DNA of 64,000 nucleotides from Marinobacter sp. X15-166B (GTDB lineage Bacteria; Pseudomonadota; Gammaproteobacteria; Pseudomonadales; Oleiphilaceae). Below, in pieces: positions 21,309-30,588 of this stretch (positions within the stretch are counted from its first letter, which is position 1; every line of letters begins with the position of its first letter). The stretch covers positions 3,406,589 to 3,470,588 of the forward strand of contig NZ_MEIY01000001.1 of the NCBI RefSeq assembly GCF_001752365.1, given 5' to 3'. Position numbers and translations under genes: made by a program. The notes under the pieces are model-generated. The model was not told where the DNA came from. It saw only the letters and a program-made list of their open reading frames with translations, and ran no database searches.

Positions 21309-23990
21309 ATGAAGCCACGCACGTTGGTCACCCACACTGCTCGTTGGCGGGATCATTGTTCCGACGCACTGATATTTGCCGCTCTTGGCTTCATCAGTGC
21401 GTTTTTTCCTGCCCAAGCCGACCCCCATCCTGCCGCCTGGCTGCCATTGGGTTACGCCATACACCTGCTGTTCAAGCGCGGCCCGCGGGCAATTCCGAGT
21501 GTCATCGCCGGCTCCGTACTGGCCGCCCTGGCACTCAGCACGCGATCCGCAGCCGAAGCCAGTTCGATTACCCTTGCCTTTCATGTGGCTGCGACCGTGT
21601 CCGCCGCACTGCTGACCTGGTGGGGGTTTACCCGGGTCTACCCGGGACAGTCACCGTTTGACAGATACACCGCCTACCTCTGGCTGGTCGGCACCCTCAC
21701 CATGGCATGCTTTGTCGCCGCCCTGGGCCTGTCCGTCGATACCAGCGGGCTCAACAGTGCGTTATTGCTGCAAAACTGGAGCATTGGCTTTCTGGGTTCC
21801 ATCACCCTGCTGCCGGCGCTGATGACCCTGCGCAAGCGCGTCTTCCTGCAGGATTGCCGGCAGCGTGGCGGCGAACTTACGATCTGGTCCGCCTGTCTGC
21901 TTTTCATGGCCGTGCTGCTCTGGCACGACCCGCTGCAAACCATCTTCCTGCTTCTTCCCCTGATGATCTGGGCCGCCACCCGCTTCGGGTTTGCCACCGC
22001 CCTGGGGGCCATCGGGGCCGCGGGGCTGACAGGACTGGCGACGGCGCTGCAGGGGCTGCCCGCCGGGACGAATGCAACCGATCACCTGCTCATTCAAGCC
22101 CTGATTGCGGTGATGCTCATCTCGGCTTACTACGTGAGAGTCCTCCTCCGGGATCGGGAGGACATCGAGAACCAGCTTGAAGAGCTTGTCGCTTTGCGCA
22201 CCCGCGACCTGCAGCATGCCAACGACGAACTCCGGGACGAGGTGCTGGTCCGACTGAAAACGGAAAAATCCCTGAGCCTGTCCTCGCGCCGTTACCAGGA
22301 GCTGTTTGAAGCGGCCAGCAGCCCCTTTGTGGTCATCGACCCCAATTTTTACATCCACCAATGGAACGGTGCCGCAGAAGCCCTGTTCGGCCACAGCCGT
22401 GATGAGGCCATTGGCCTCAACTTCGTCGAAGCCTTCCTGCCCGCCGAGCAGCGGGATGAACTGAGCTGGAAAGTCGTCAAACTGCTCAACAGCGGGCTGC
22501 AACAGGACAGCATCGAAACCGAGGTGCGGGGGTCCGACCACAGCTGTCACCACATTCTGTGGAATTTGACCCGCATGAGCAGCGACGACCCGGAGCAGGC
22601 ACGCCTCATCATGGTGGGTCAGGACATCAGCGAAATCCGTCGCAACCAGAGCCAGTTGCACTACCTGGCGCACTTCGATGTGCTCACCAATACCGCCAAC
22701 CGGCGCCTGTTCGAAGACCGCTGTAAACAGGCAATCACCAGTGCGTTGCGCCACGGCTATTATTGCGCACTGATCTGCCTCGACGTGGACCATTTCAAGC
22801 GCATCAACGACACCCTGGGCCATGACGCCGGCGACCAGTTGTTGCAAACCATTGCCTCCCGCTTGCAGGACTGCGTGCGCGAGGAGGATACCGTAGCGCG
22901 CCTGGGAGGCGACGAATTTGCGGTATTGCTGACCCAGGTGAGCGGGGCCGAAGGCGCGGAAAAAGTGGCCCGCAGCATTCTGCATGCACTGGGCCAACCG
23001 CTGGAGCTTGTTGGGGGCGATCTGGTGGTCACCTCCAGCATCGGCATTACCCTGGCGCCGGAAGATGGGCGCACCTATGAGCAATTGCTTAAAAATGCCG
23101 ATATGGCCATGTACCGCGCCAAAAGTTCGGGCCGCAACACTTTGCAGTTCTTCAGTGAGGACATGAACAGCGAAATGCAGCGCCAGACCACCCTTGAACG
23201 GGAATTGCGCGAAGGCATTGCCCTGGGTCAACTGGATCTGTATTACCAGCCACTGGTGTCCGCCGCAACCGGCAGCGTCAGGGATATGGAAGCGCTGTTA
23301 CGCTGGCATCACCCGCAAAATGGCGTGTTGACGCCCGCGGACTTTCTGGATGTGGCCGAGCATACCGGTCAACTGCAGGCGCTCGCCGAGTGGGTCTGCT
23401 TCAACGCCTGCCTGCAGGCCCGCGCCATGCAGGCCATGAGCGGCCACAGCATCAGCGTGCGCATTAACTTATCCTCCCGCCAGTACTACAACCCCAAACT
23501 GGTTGGGCAACTTAAGCGCGCCCTGAAAGAAACACGGCTGGATCCTGCGCTGCTGCTGATTGAAATTGATGAGGGAACTCTCGGGGCGCCGGGGGCGGAG
23601 GCGAAGAACACGCTGGCGGAGCTCAAGGCACTGGGGGTCAAACTGGTGCTGGACAAATTTGGCAGTGGTCTGGTGTCTCTGTGGCATTTGCGGGAGCTGC
23701 CCTTCGACCAGGTCAAAATTGACCAGAAGTTACTGCAACTCGCTGCCGTTGATGAGAGTGCTGCCACCATGGTGCATACGCTGATCAATCTCGCGCAGCA
23801 GCTGGCGTTGACGGTTTCAGCCACCGGTATTGAAACTGCAGCGCAAGAGGAGTTCATGCGGGCGGCGGGCTGCCACCTGCTGCAAGGCCATCGGTTCAGC
23901 CCCGCCATTGCCAGCACCCAGCTCGCGGATTTGTTTGATCGTCTCGCCGAAGGTTACCCGCTGGTAGCGGAACACTCCGACGCGCTCTGA
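21309..23990 (+). CDS. Membrane PAS-GGDEF-EAL protein, EAL half degenerate
   Basis: Large cyclic-di-GMP signalling protein, 893 residues from ATG 21309 (AAGGA five bases upstream; an in-frame ATG at 21288 lacks a ribosome site). Positions here count from 21288. An N-terminal hydrophobic sensor (about 20-290, eight or so helices, MASE1-like) is followed by a coiled linker (about 290-335), a PAS domain (about 338-455), GGDEF (about 462-620) and EAL (about 638-880). The cyclase half is intact: DHFKRINDTLGHDAGD, GGDEF at about 541, and inhibitory-site REED five residues before it. The EAL half keeps MEALLRW, INLSSRQ and VKID, but reads DKFGSG for DDFGTG and ATGIET for AEGVET, losing a metal-site Asp and a key Glu. 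Best prediction: active diguanylate cyclase with an inactive, perhaps nucleotide-sensing, EAL domain. Confidence 0.9.
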   Translation: MKPRTLVTHTARWRDHCSDALIFAALGFISAFFPAQADPHPAAWLPLGYAIHLLFKRGPRAIPSVIAGSVLAALALSTRSAAEASSITLAFHVAATVSAALLTWWGFTRVYPGQSPFDRYTAYLWLVGTLTMACFVAALGLSVDTSGLNSALLLQNWSIGFLGSITLLPALMTLRKRVFLQDCRQRGGELTIWSACLLFMAVLLWHDPLQTIFLLLPLMIWAATRFGFATALGAIGAAGLTGLATALQGLPAGTNATDHLLIQALIAVMLISAYYVRVLLRDREDIENQLEELVALRTRDLQHANDELRDEVLVRLKTEKSLSLSSRRYQELFEAASSPFVVIDPNFYIHQWNGAAEALFGHSRDEAIGLNFVEAFLPAEQRDELSWKVVKLLNSGLQQDSIETEVRGSDHSCHHILWNLTRMSSDDPEQARLIMVGQDISEIRRNQSQLHYLAHFDVLTNTANRRLFEDRCKQAITSALRHGYYCALICLDVDHFKRINDTLGHDAGDQLLQTIASRLQDCVREEDTVARLGGDEFAVLLTQVSGAEGAEKVARSILHALGQPLELVGGDLVVTSSIGITLAPEDGRTYEQLLKNADMAMYRAKSSGRNTLQFFSEDMNSEMQRQTTLERELREGIALGQLDLYYQPLVSAATGSVRDMEALLRWHHPQNGVLTPADFLDVAEHTGQLQALAEWVCFNACLQARAMQAMSGHSISVRINLSSRQYYNPKLVGQLKRALKETRLDPALLLIEIDEGTLGAPGAEAKNTLAELKALGVKLVLDKFGSGLVSLWHLRELPFDQVKIDQKLLQLAAVDESAATMVHTLINLAQQLALTVSATGIETAAQEEFMRAAGCHLLQGHRFSPAIASTQLADLFDRLAEGYPLVAEHSDAL

Positions 23991-24009
23991 GGGAAGTAAA
24001 CCTGGGTTA

Positions 24010-24342
24010 TCAGGACGCGGTGGATAGCAGTTCGTCCATAATTTTAAGCTCCCGCACCAGCGTCCGGCCCAGCTGCTCCCGGCCGCGAAAATACTCTTCG
24101 GCCATGGGCGCAATCCCCGAAACCTGCGGGAACGGCAGATCCTCTTCCAATAACTCCTTCATGCGCTCCAAGAATACAAACTGCAACCATTCAACAAAGG
24201 TCAGCGTATCTATCGCAAAGGGTTGTGCGCTTTGAAGCGCCTCCGGCGCCGGAGCCTCTGCCGACCACATCCCCAGACGGCGCAGTTCCATCTCAATGGC
24301 CAACAGACTGTCGGCAACCTGGTTTACTTGCGCTCTGTTCAT
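24010..24342 (-). CDS. YqcC family protein (DUF446)
   Basis: 110-residue, all-helical, acidic protein resembling the YqcC/DUF446 family, whose role is unknown. Recognisable elements: LLAIEMELRRLGMW near the start, QPFAIDTLTFVEWLQFVFLERM in the middle and a C-terminal RELKIMDELL. No signal peptide. It begins 14 bp after hda on the same strand, so it is probably co-transcribed with DUF2066 and hda. It converges on the GGDEF/EAL gene with only 19 bp between stop codons. Confidence 0.8.
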   Translation of the reverse strand: MNRAQVNQVADSLLAIEMELRRLGMWSAEAPAPEALQSAQPFAIDTLTFVEWLQFVFLERMKELLEEDLPFPQVSGIAPMAEEYFRGREQLGRTLVRELKIMDELLSTAS

Positions 24343-24356
24343 CCCGTCTCCCGGTG

Positions 24357-25055
24357 TTACCAGCCCATCACGGACTTGACGAAGGGTATGGTTAGTTTGC
24401 GCTGCGCCCGCAGCGAGTTTTCATCGAGCCGGTCAAGAATCGCCAGCAAGTCCGCGAGTTTTCGTGGCGCCCGCCGCAAGATGTAGGCCGCTACCTCATC
24501 CACCATCACCAGCCCGCGTTTTTCGGCCCGGGCCCGCAGGATGGTCAGGCGATCCGCATCTCGGTAGATGCCAAGCTGTATCACCAGCCCATGCTGCAAA
24601 CGGGACACCAGGTCCTGCAACCCGAATGGCAACGCCCCCGGCGTATCCAACATACTGATAAACAGACGGTGGCCGCAATCCGTCAGACGGTTATACAGGT
24701 GAAAAACCGCTTCTTCCCACTCGGTGTTGCCGGCGATCAAATCCAGATCATCCAGCCCCACCAGGGCATGCTGCTCAAGTCCCGTCAACGCGTCCGGGCC
24801 CAGGGGCATGAGCTCTTCCAGACTGACACACACCGCACTGCCCCCCTGCCGGTCCAGCTGGTGACAGGCGGCCTGCAGCAAATGGCTCTTGCCCGTGTCG
24901 GTATCGCCACACAATATCACTACGGGAGCCTGGGCGCCTTCGCCGCAGAGCCGGGCGAGTTTCTGTGCCGCCGCCGCATTGCGATCTCCGTGGAAATTGT
25001 CGAATCGGGCATCATCCCGGAGTTTTACGCCCAGAGTCAGTTGTGGTCCGCTCAA
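24357..25055 (-). CDS. hda: DnaA regulatory inactivator Hda
   Basis: AAA+ protein that, with the DNA-loaded sliding clamp, triggers hydrolysis of DnaA-bound ATP and so limits re-initiation. No ATG lies at a sensible place. The conserved N-terminus (xSGPQLTLGVKLRDDARFDNF) starts at a TTG (25055) with GGAGG ten bases upstream, giving 232 residues, the normal length. QLTLGV is the clamp-binding motif. Walker A-like GDTDTGKSHLL, Walker B-like LVGLDDLDLI and a C-terminal helical lid follow. The open frame extends to 25295, but that part overlaps the end of DUF2066 and matches nothing. Confidence 0.9.
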   Translation of the reverse strand: MSGPQLTLGVKLRDDARFDNFHGDRNAAAAQKLARLCGEGAQAPVVILCGDTDTGKSHLLQAACHQLDRQGGSAVCVSLEELMPLGPDALTGLEQHALVGLDDLDLIAGNTEWEEAVFHLYNRLTDCGHRLFISMLDTPGALPFGLQDLVSRLQHGLVIQLGIYRDADRLTILRARAEKRGLVMVDEVAAYILRRAPRKLADLLAILDRLDENSLRAQRKLTIPFVKSVMGW

Positions 25056-25134
25056 CGTCGCTCGGCCTCCGTGCCCCGGCCCATCAGGGGTGCGTGCCTG
25101 TATTGATACCACCGGGCTTGCTGTTTCAACCGGA

Positions 25135-26478
25135 TTACTCCCCAGCACCCTGTTGCAGGATGGTGCCAGCCTGCCAGCGGTAGTACATATCCGGATACAG
25201 GGATTCAAATGAACCGTTCTCACTGTCCGGAGCGGGGGCCGGGTAACTGAATTCTGCCGTGGCCGCTGGGTCTTCGACGGCTGCCTGCCCGGCATTCTGC
25301 ACCCCCGTGTTTTCCGCGCCGGTTATCTCCGTCACACTCTCACCCCCGGCCGGCCCGGCGACCGTGGAGGGTTGCGGTTGGCTCATCATCACCCGGGGTG
25401 CCGGCATTGGCACAAATCGCTGATCCAACGCGATGTATTCCTTCAGCTGACTCAACTCACCGGTAAAATCGACCCGGACGATCGCCCGGTCGGGATTCAC
25501 CTTCACCGCGCCGGCCCGCACCACCGGGGTCATGTTACCCAGCGAGGCGTGCAGTTCGGCGTAGTCAGCCTGATTCCGCACCCCCTCAATCACCAGATCG
25601 ACCTGCGCTGAATCACTGACATCACCGGCGGCGACCGCATATTTTGCCCCCAGCATATCCGCCCAGACATCCACCACACGGTTGGCGACTTCTCCGGGAT
25701 TTGCGCCCCGCACCGAACTTTCCACCTCTGCCACGCCACGTCCCTCCACCAGCCAGGAGGCCCGCCATCCGCTGCCGTCCCGATTGATGCGCACCGTGGC
25801 CAGTAAATCATGCCCCCACTCGGCGGACGCGTCCCGGATACTGCCCATGAACTGACCCCACACTTCCGACAACAGCTGGCGGTCGTCCGCCAGTCGGGCC
25901 GGTGGCAGGAGGATCGGTAATCCGCGGCGGGCAGCCGCGTTGGTAAAGGCTTGCTGCCACGCGTCCCCGGCGGCTGCAGCGCCGCCCTTCGGGTTGACAA
26001 GCAACTGCCGGCCCCGATTATCCTGCACGGCCACCCAAGCCAGGGTCAGTGGTCTATTGGCGCCCCACACCGGAGCCCCCACAGAGGCCAGCGCCCGATT
26101 GACGCCCACGGCCCCAAAGGTCATCCGTAACCGGTCGCCCTCGCCATCGTCAGCCCGCAGGAACTGATAGGCCTGCAGCAGCGTATCCGCTTCTTGCAGC
26201 AAGGCCCGGACCTCGGCTTGCCGCAGCACCTCACTGCTTCCCGACACTCGCAGAAACACCTGACTCAAACCTTCCGCGTAACCGGCCTGTAACTGATCCG
26301 GTTGGGAGCCGCTCACCGGCACCTCGACCGTGTAAAGACCATCCACGATCACCGCCGCCACCGGCAGTGAAACCCCCAGCAGGGGTATAATCAACCAGAG
26401 TAAGCGCAACAGCATCGCCCGCGAAAACGGCTTAGTCATTGGAATGGCTGGATTAATCGAGCAATTGGATTGTGGCAT
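25135..26478 (-). CDS. DUF2066 domain-containing exported protein
   Basis: 447 residues, DUF2066 family, function unknown. A hydrophobic N-terminal stretch at about 22-42 (LLRLLWLIIPLLGVSLPVAA) followed by small residues reads as a signal peptide, so the protein should be periplasmic. The family region starts at VDGLYTVEVPVSG and includes GLSQVFLRVSGS. The last about 75 residues are Pro/Ala/Gly/Glu-rich low complexity. Start at 26478 has AGGG six bases upstream; a second ATG at 26439 lacks one. Divergent from purM and upstream of hda, the same neighbourhood as in Pseudomonas. Confidence 0.85.
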   Translation of the reverse strand: MPQSNCSINPAIPMTKPFSRAMLLRLLWLIIPLLGVSLPVAAVIVDGLYTVEVPVSGSQPDQLQAGYAEGLSQVFLRVSGSSEVLRQAEVRALLQEADTLLQAYQFLRADDGEGDRLRMTFGAVGVNRALASVGAPVWGANRPLTLAWVAVQDNRGRQLLVNPKGGAAAAGDAWQQAFTNAAARRGLPILLPPARLADDRQLLSEVWGQFMGSIRDASAEWGHDLLATVRINRDGSGWRASWLVEGRGVAEVESSVRGANPGEVANRVVDVWADMLGAKYAVAAGDVSDSAQVDLVIEGVRNQADYAELHASLGNMTPVVRAGAVKVNPDRAIVRVDFTGELSQLKEYIALDQRFVPMPAPRVMMSQPQPSTVAGPAGGESVTEITGAENTGVQNAGQAAVEDPAATAEFSYPAPAPDSENGSFESLYPDMYYRWQAGTILQQGAGE

Positions 26479-26558
26479 GAAGCACCCTGCAATTCGCGTG
26501 AATGCCGCATAGGATACACCAAGGCCGTATTACTGAGTAGCGATCCGGCCAATTGCAT

Positions 26559-26587
26559 TTGGAGCCCTCTCTCGCACCTGCTAAAAT
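26559..26587 (+). promoter_or_regulatory. Putative promoter for purMN
   Basis: TTGGAG, 17-bp spacer, TAAAAT (5 of 6), with TG two bases before the -10. Lies 42 bp before the purM start. No clear PurR palindrome was seen by eye. Confidence 0.5.
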
Positions 26588-26628
26588 CCCGCCCTCCCTC
26601 TCATTGGCCAAAACGGTTACCCTGAATC

Positions 26629-27693
26629 ATGAGCGAACAAAAGCCCTCTCTTACTTACCGCGATGCCGGCGTGGATATTGACGCCGGTAACGAACTCGTC
26701 GACCGCATCAAGGCAACAGCGGCCCGCACCAAACGTCCGGAAGTGCTTGGTGGCCTCGGTGGATTCGGTGCAACCGTCGCCATTCCGTCCGGCTACCGCG
26801 AGCCGGTGCTGGTATCCGGTACCGATGGCGTGGGCACCAAATTGCGCCTCGCCATGCAACTCAACAGGCACGACACCATCGGTATCGACCTGGTAGCCAT
26901 GTGCGTCAATGACCTGGTGGTGGGTGGCGCGGAGCCCCTGTTTTTCCTTGACTATTACGCCACCGGTAAACTCAATGTCGATGTAGCGGCGGACGTGGTC
27001 GCCGGCATCGGCACCGGCTGCGAGCTGGCGGGCTGCGCCCTGGTGGGCGGTGAAACCGCCGAAATGCCCGGTATGTATGAAGGCGACGACTACGATCTCG
27101 CCGGTTTTTGCGTTGGCGTGGCCGAACGCAGCGAGATCATCGACGGCATGGGTGTACAGGACGGCGATGTGCTGATCGCACTGGGATCCTCCGGCCCGCA
27201 CTCAAACGGTTACTCGCTGGTGCGCAAGATAATAGAGGTCAGCAACGCCGATCTGGACCAGCCAATCGGAGACGACACCCTCGGCAACGCGCTGATGGAA
27301 CCCACCCGCATCTACGTCAAAAACCTGCTGAATCTTATCCGCCAGGTGGACGTGCGGGCCATGTCCCACATCACCGGCGGCGGGCTGCCCGAGAACATCC
27401 CGCGGGTTTTGCCGGAAGGCAGTTGTGCGGTCATTGACACCGACAGCTGGTCGCTGCCACCGGTGTTTCAGTGGCTGCAGGACAACGGCGGCGTTGCCGA
27501 TGACGAAATGTACCGGACCTTCAACTGCGGTGTGGGCATGGTGGTGTGCGTCGCGGAGGCGCAACGGGAACTTGCACTCGACATACTTGCCTCTATGGGC
27601 GAGAACGCCTGGCAAATCGGTGTAATCGAGCGGCCAGCGGGCAAAACCGGTAAACCCTGTGTGCGCTACTCCCCCGGGTTCCTGTCCGTATGA
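26629..27693 (+). CDS. purM: Phosphoribosylformylglycinamidine cyclo-ligase
   Basis: AIR synthetase: ATP-dependent ring closure of FGAM to aminoimidazole ribotide in purine synthesis. 354 residues. The N-terminus [17 protein letters not shown] is canonical. [46 protein letters not shown] and [11 protein letters not shown] carry the ATP and substrate sites, and [17 protein letters not shown] marks the C-terminal domain. The stop codon overlaps the purN start (ATGA), so the two are a coupled operon. Confidence 0.97.
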   Translation: MSEQKPSLTYRDAGVDIDAGNELVDRIKATAARTKRPEVLGGLGGFGATVAIPSGYREPVLVSGTDGVGTKLRLAMQLNRHDTIGIDLVAMCVNDLVVGGAEPLFFLDYYATGKLNVDVAADVVAGIGTGCELAGCALVGGETAEMPGMYEGDDYDLAGFCVGVAERSEIIDGMGVQDGDVLIALGSSGPHSNGYSLVRKIIEVSNADLDQPIGDDTLGNALMEPTRIYVKNLLNLIRQVDVRAMSHITGGGLPENIPRVLPEGSCAVIDTDSWSLPPVFQWLQDNGGVADDEMYRTFNCGVGMVVCVAEAQRELALDILASMGENAWQIGVIERPAGKTGKPCVRYSPGFLSV

Positions 27694-28355
27694 TTGCACC
27701 TGACATGACCGAGCCAAGAATCGTCGTTCTGGTGTCCGGCGCCGGTACCAACTTACAGGCCCTCATCGACGCTGCCCGGGACCCGGCCTTTCCGGGCAAG
27801 ATCGTGGCCGTTGGCTCCAACCGGCCCGACGCGTTTGCGCTGGAGCGCGCGCGCCAGGCGGGCATCGAGACCTTCACGGTGGATCACCAGGCCCACGACT
27901 CCCGCGACGCCTTCGACACGGTACTGAAAGCCCACATCGAGCGCTACAGCCCTGACGCACTGGTGCTGGCGGGTTTCATGCGCATCCTGACCCCCGCATT
28001 TGTCCGTGCCTTTCACGGCATCACCCTCAATGTTCACCCCTCTCTGCTGCCCAAATACACCGGCCTCAACACCCACCAACGGGTGCTTGAAGCGGGTGAC
28101 CGCCTGCACGGGGTGTCCATTCACTTTGTAACCGAAGATCTGGACGGCGGTCCGGTGGTCGCCCAGGCTGAAGTGGCGGTCACCGCTGACGACACCGCCG
28201 ACAGCCTTGCCGACAAGGTGCAGCAAAAAGAGCACTTGCTCTACCCCATCGTCTTGCGCTGGTTTTGCGAAGGACGCCTGAAAATGGTGGGCGACACCGT
28301 CAGCTTCGACGGCGTGCCTCTCGCTGACCCAATGCGCCTGAGCGCTGGCGACTGA
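27690..28355 (+). CDS. purN: Phosphoribosylglycinamide formyltransferase
   Basis: GAR transformylase using 10-formyltetrahydrofolate, third step of purine synthesis. 221 residues; the first five (MIAPD) may be replaced by a start at the internal ATG 27705. Motifs: [16 protein letters not shown] (phosphate loop), [12 protein letters not shown], the catalytic Asn-His in [17 protein letters not shown] and [18 protein letters not shown] with the conserved Asp. Overlaps purM by 4 bp and is followed by a long inverted repeat. Confidence 0.96.
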   Translation: MIAPDMTEPRIVVLVSGAGTNLQALIDAARDPAFPGKIVAVGSNRPDAFALERARQAGIETFTVDHQAHDSRDAFDTVLKAHIERYSPDALVLAGFMRILTPAFVRAFHGITLNVHPSLLPKYTGLNTHQRVLEAGDRLHGVSIHFVTEDLDGGPVVAQAEVAVTADDTADSLADKVQQKEHLLYPIVLRWFCEGRLKMVGDTVSFDGVPLADPMRLSAGD

Positions 28356-28359
28356 AGTT

Positions 28360-28388
28360 CCGGACCGGCCGCAATCCGGCCGGTCCGG
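28360..28388 (+). terminator. Long GC-rich hairpin after purN
   Basis: Perfect inverted repeat CCGGACCGGCC/GGCCGGTCCGG; the flanking G and C extend it to a 12-bp stem with a 5-nt loop. It starts 4 bp after the purN stop codon. No T-run follows, so it is either a non-canonical terminator or an mRNA 3'-end stabiliser. Confidence 0.55.
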
Positions 28389-28507
28389 CGACTAAGGATT
28401 TACGGACGACCTGACGGTTTTGTCATCCTCCGCGCTGTATACTCCGCCACCCGCAGGCTAAACTGGCGCTCACTGTATCTTTTCGAATCGGATCGAGAGC
28501 GTGTGTC

Positions 28508-29260
28508 ATGGCTGTGTACCGGGTATTCCGTCTCCTATTAATGCTGTTGCTCGCAGCGGCCTGCAGCGGCGCGCACGCGGCTGCAGTTCCCGAGACGGCC
28601 GCTCCGCCGGCTGAAGAATTGCCGCTCGAGCCATTTTCCGCCACCTATCGCGCCACCATCGACAAGGGCGTCTCCCTCGACGGCAGCGCGACCATACGCC
28701 TGTCCCCTCAGGAAAACGGCGTCTGGCAATACCAGTTCAAGGTCAACTCGTTTATTGCCGACCTGAACGAATCTCTGCTGTTCAACTGGCGGGACAATCA
28801 GGTGATTCCTCTCCGCTACCGTTACAAACTGTCGGGCATGCTGATCCGCAACCGCCAAAACGCGCTGGATTTTGACTGGCGCAACCATCAGGCCACCGGC
28901 AGCATCAAAGGTCGGAAGGTCTCCCTGCCACTGGAATCCGGCCTGCTTGACCCATTGGGCTACCAGGTGCAGATGAGTCAGGATATCCGCGCCGGTAAAA
29001 CCGATGTCAGTTACAAGGTGGCAAACCACAAAGGCTACGATACTGACCGGTTTATGGTGCTCGGGGAAGAAACCATCAGTACCAGTTTGGGGGACTTGCA
29101 TACCATCAAAGTTGAGAAAGTACGCGGGGAAGGCAGTAAGCGCGAGACCCTGATGTGGTTCGCGCCGGATTTAAACTACTTGCTCGTGCGTCTGAATCAG
29201 CAGGAGCCGGACGGCACCCGCTACGCCATTCATATCGACACCGCCGATATCAACCGGTAG
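28508..29260 (+). CDS. DUF3108 domain-containing exported protein
   Basis: 250 residues. N-terminal signal peptide at about 1-26 (VFRLLLMLLLAAACSGAHAAA), then the DUF3108 beta-rich region from about 38: LEPFSATYRATIDKGVSLDG, NGVWQYQFKVN and ETLMWFAPDLNYLLVRL near the C-terminus. A Cys at about 19 sits before SGAHA, not followed by a typical lipoprotein context, so signal peptidase I cleavage at AHA-A is more likely. Function unknown; the family is periplasmic and often sits beside purN. It converges on avtA, overlapping it by 11 bp. Confidence 0.87.
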   Translation: MAVYRVFRLLLMLLLAAACSGAHAAAVPETAAPPAEELPLEPFSATYRATIDKGVSLDGSATIRLSPQENGVWQYQFKVNSFIADLNESLLFNWRDNQVIPLRYRYKLSGMLIRNRQNALDFDWRNHQATGSIKGRKVSLPLESGLLDPLGYQVQMSQDIRAGKTDVSYKVANHKGYDTDRFMVLGEETISTSLGDLHTIKVEKVRGEGSKRETLMWFAPDLNYLLVRLNQQEPDGTRYAIHIDTADINR

Positions 29261-30524
29261 CGGCGGCTGCGGCCCACACCGCCTTGACTTCCTCGGCAAT
29301 AATCGCCAACCCTTTGGCCACCTGAGCGTCGTCCTGGGAGTAAGTGACACGCAGGCATTCGTGACGGTGGCGCCAGTCGTCGTCGGGCAGGCCGGGGAAG
29401 AAGTAGTGTCCGGACACCACCAGCACGCCCCTCGCCTTGAGCCGCTGATACAGCTCAAAACTGGAGATCGGCAGATCCGGAAACCACAGCCACAGGAACA
29501 TGGCACCCTCGGGCTTGTGAATGTACCAGCGACACCCGTCACCCATCGCCTCGGTAAAAGCGGCCACCGCGCGCTGCATTTTTCGCTGGTAAAACGGACA
29601 CACAATTTCGCGGCTGATGGACAGAATCTCGCCACTGCGCACCAGAGGTTCCGCCAGCATGGCTCCGAAACTACCGGTGGCCAGATTCATGATGGCATTG
29701 ACCCCGGACAAGGCCGCAATGACTGGCTCCGCGGCAATCACAATACCGGTCCTGACCGCTGGCAGACCCAGTTTGGACAGACTCAGACACAAAATGATCT
29801 GCTCGTTCCAGTGGGGTTCTGCGTCGGTAAACAACAGGCTCGGAAAGGGTGTCCCGTAAGCCCCGTCGACAATCAGAGGGACATCGTACGCCCGCGCCAT
29901 CTCTTCCAGCTGGGCGAGTTCGTCATCAGTAATCACGTTACCGGTGGGGTTGGTGGGCCGGGAAACGCATATGGCCCCGGTTTCCGCAGTCACTTCAACC
30001 GCATCAAAATCGACCCGGTATTTGAATTCGTGGGCATCGGTGAAGGTGATCTCCGGGCGCACCGCCTTGAACAACTCCGGAGCGATCCCGGCATCGGCGT
30101 AACCAATATACTCAGGCGCCAACGGCAGCAGTATATGCTTGTGGATGCCGTCGCCGTAGTCACCGCCGAACATGTTGAACAACATGAAAAACGCAGCCTG
30201 ACTGCCATTGGTCAGCGCAATGTTCTCCGGTTTCAGCCCCCAGCCATACTCCCGGTTCAGCAGGTCCGCCAGGGCCGCTATGAACTGCTTTTCGCCTTGG
30301 GGAGGATCGTAGATCCCTACCAGACGGCGGATCGCTGCCGGATCCCGACTGATGCCTTCCAGGATTTCGGTGATTCTGTCCTGCACTTCAGGGATGTGTC
30401 CGGGATTGCCCCCGCCCATCATGATCATCTCGTCACCGGAGGCCAGCGCATTGCCGAGATCTTCCATCAGCGACGTAATGCCCGCTCCCGACGTGAGTTT
30501 GTTACCAAATGCAGACAGCTTCAT
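29250..30524 (-). CDS. avtA: Valine-pyruvate aminotransferase AvtA
   Basis: PLP-dependent class I aminotransferase exchanging amino groups between valine and pyruvate (alanine formation). 424 residues. N-terminus KLSAFGNKLTSGAGITSLMEDLG and MMGGGNPGHIPEV are characteristic. SRPTNPTGNVITDDEL and VDGAYGTPFPSL hold the conserved Asn, Asp and Tyr around PLP; SLSKLGLPAVRTGI contains the Schiff-base Lys at about 246; CLRVTYSQ supplies the carboxylate-binding Arg. AGGAAACG precedes ATG. Last of the mrp-dcd-YjaG-avtA run on the minus strand. Confidence 0.94.
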   Translation of the reverse strand: MKLSAFGNKLTSGAGITSLMEDLGNALASGDEMIMMGGGNPGHIPEVQDRITEILEGISRDPAAIRRLVGIYDPPQGEKQFIAALADLLNREYGWGLKPENIALTNGSQAAFFMLFNMFGGDYGDGIHKHILLPLAPEYIGYADAGIAPELFKAVRPEITFTDAHEFKYRVDFDAVEVTAETGAICVSRPTNPTGNVITDDELAQLEEMARAYDVPLIVDGAYGTPFPSLLFTDAEPHWNEQIILCLSLSKLGLPAVRTGIVIAAEPVIAALSGVNAIMNLATGSFGAMLAEPLVRSGEILSISREIVCPFYQRKMQRAVAAFTEAMGDGCRWYIHKPEGAMFLWLWFPDLPISSFELYQRLKARGVLVVSGHYFFPGLPDDDWRHRHECLRVTYSQDDAQVAKGLAIIAEEVKAVWAAAAATG

Positions 30525-30588
30525 CGTTTCCTACCGAAAAATTGAGTATGTAAGACCTGAATATCAGTTGGCCGGTACGCGCCGGGCC

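Noticed and set aside
21762..23231. 489-codon open frame antisense to the GGDEF/EAL gene
   Set aside because: Shadow frame; no motif, no ribosome site.
28438..28443. TATACT box upstream of the DUF3108 gene (and similar boxes at 1255 and 6885)
   Set aside because: No acceptable -35 at normal spacing; left as remarks rather than promoter calls.
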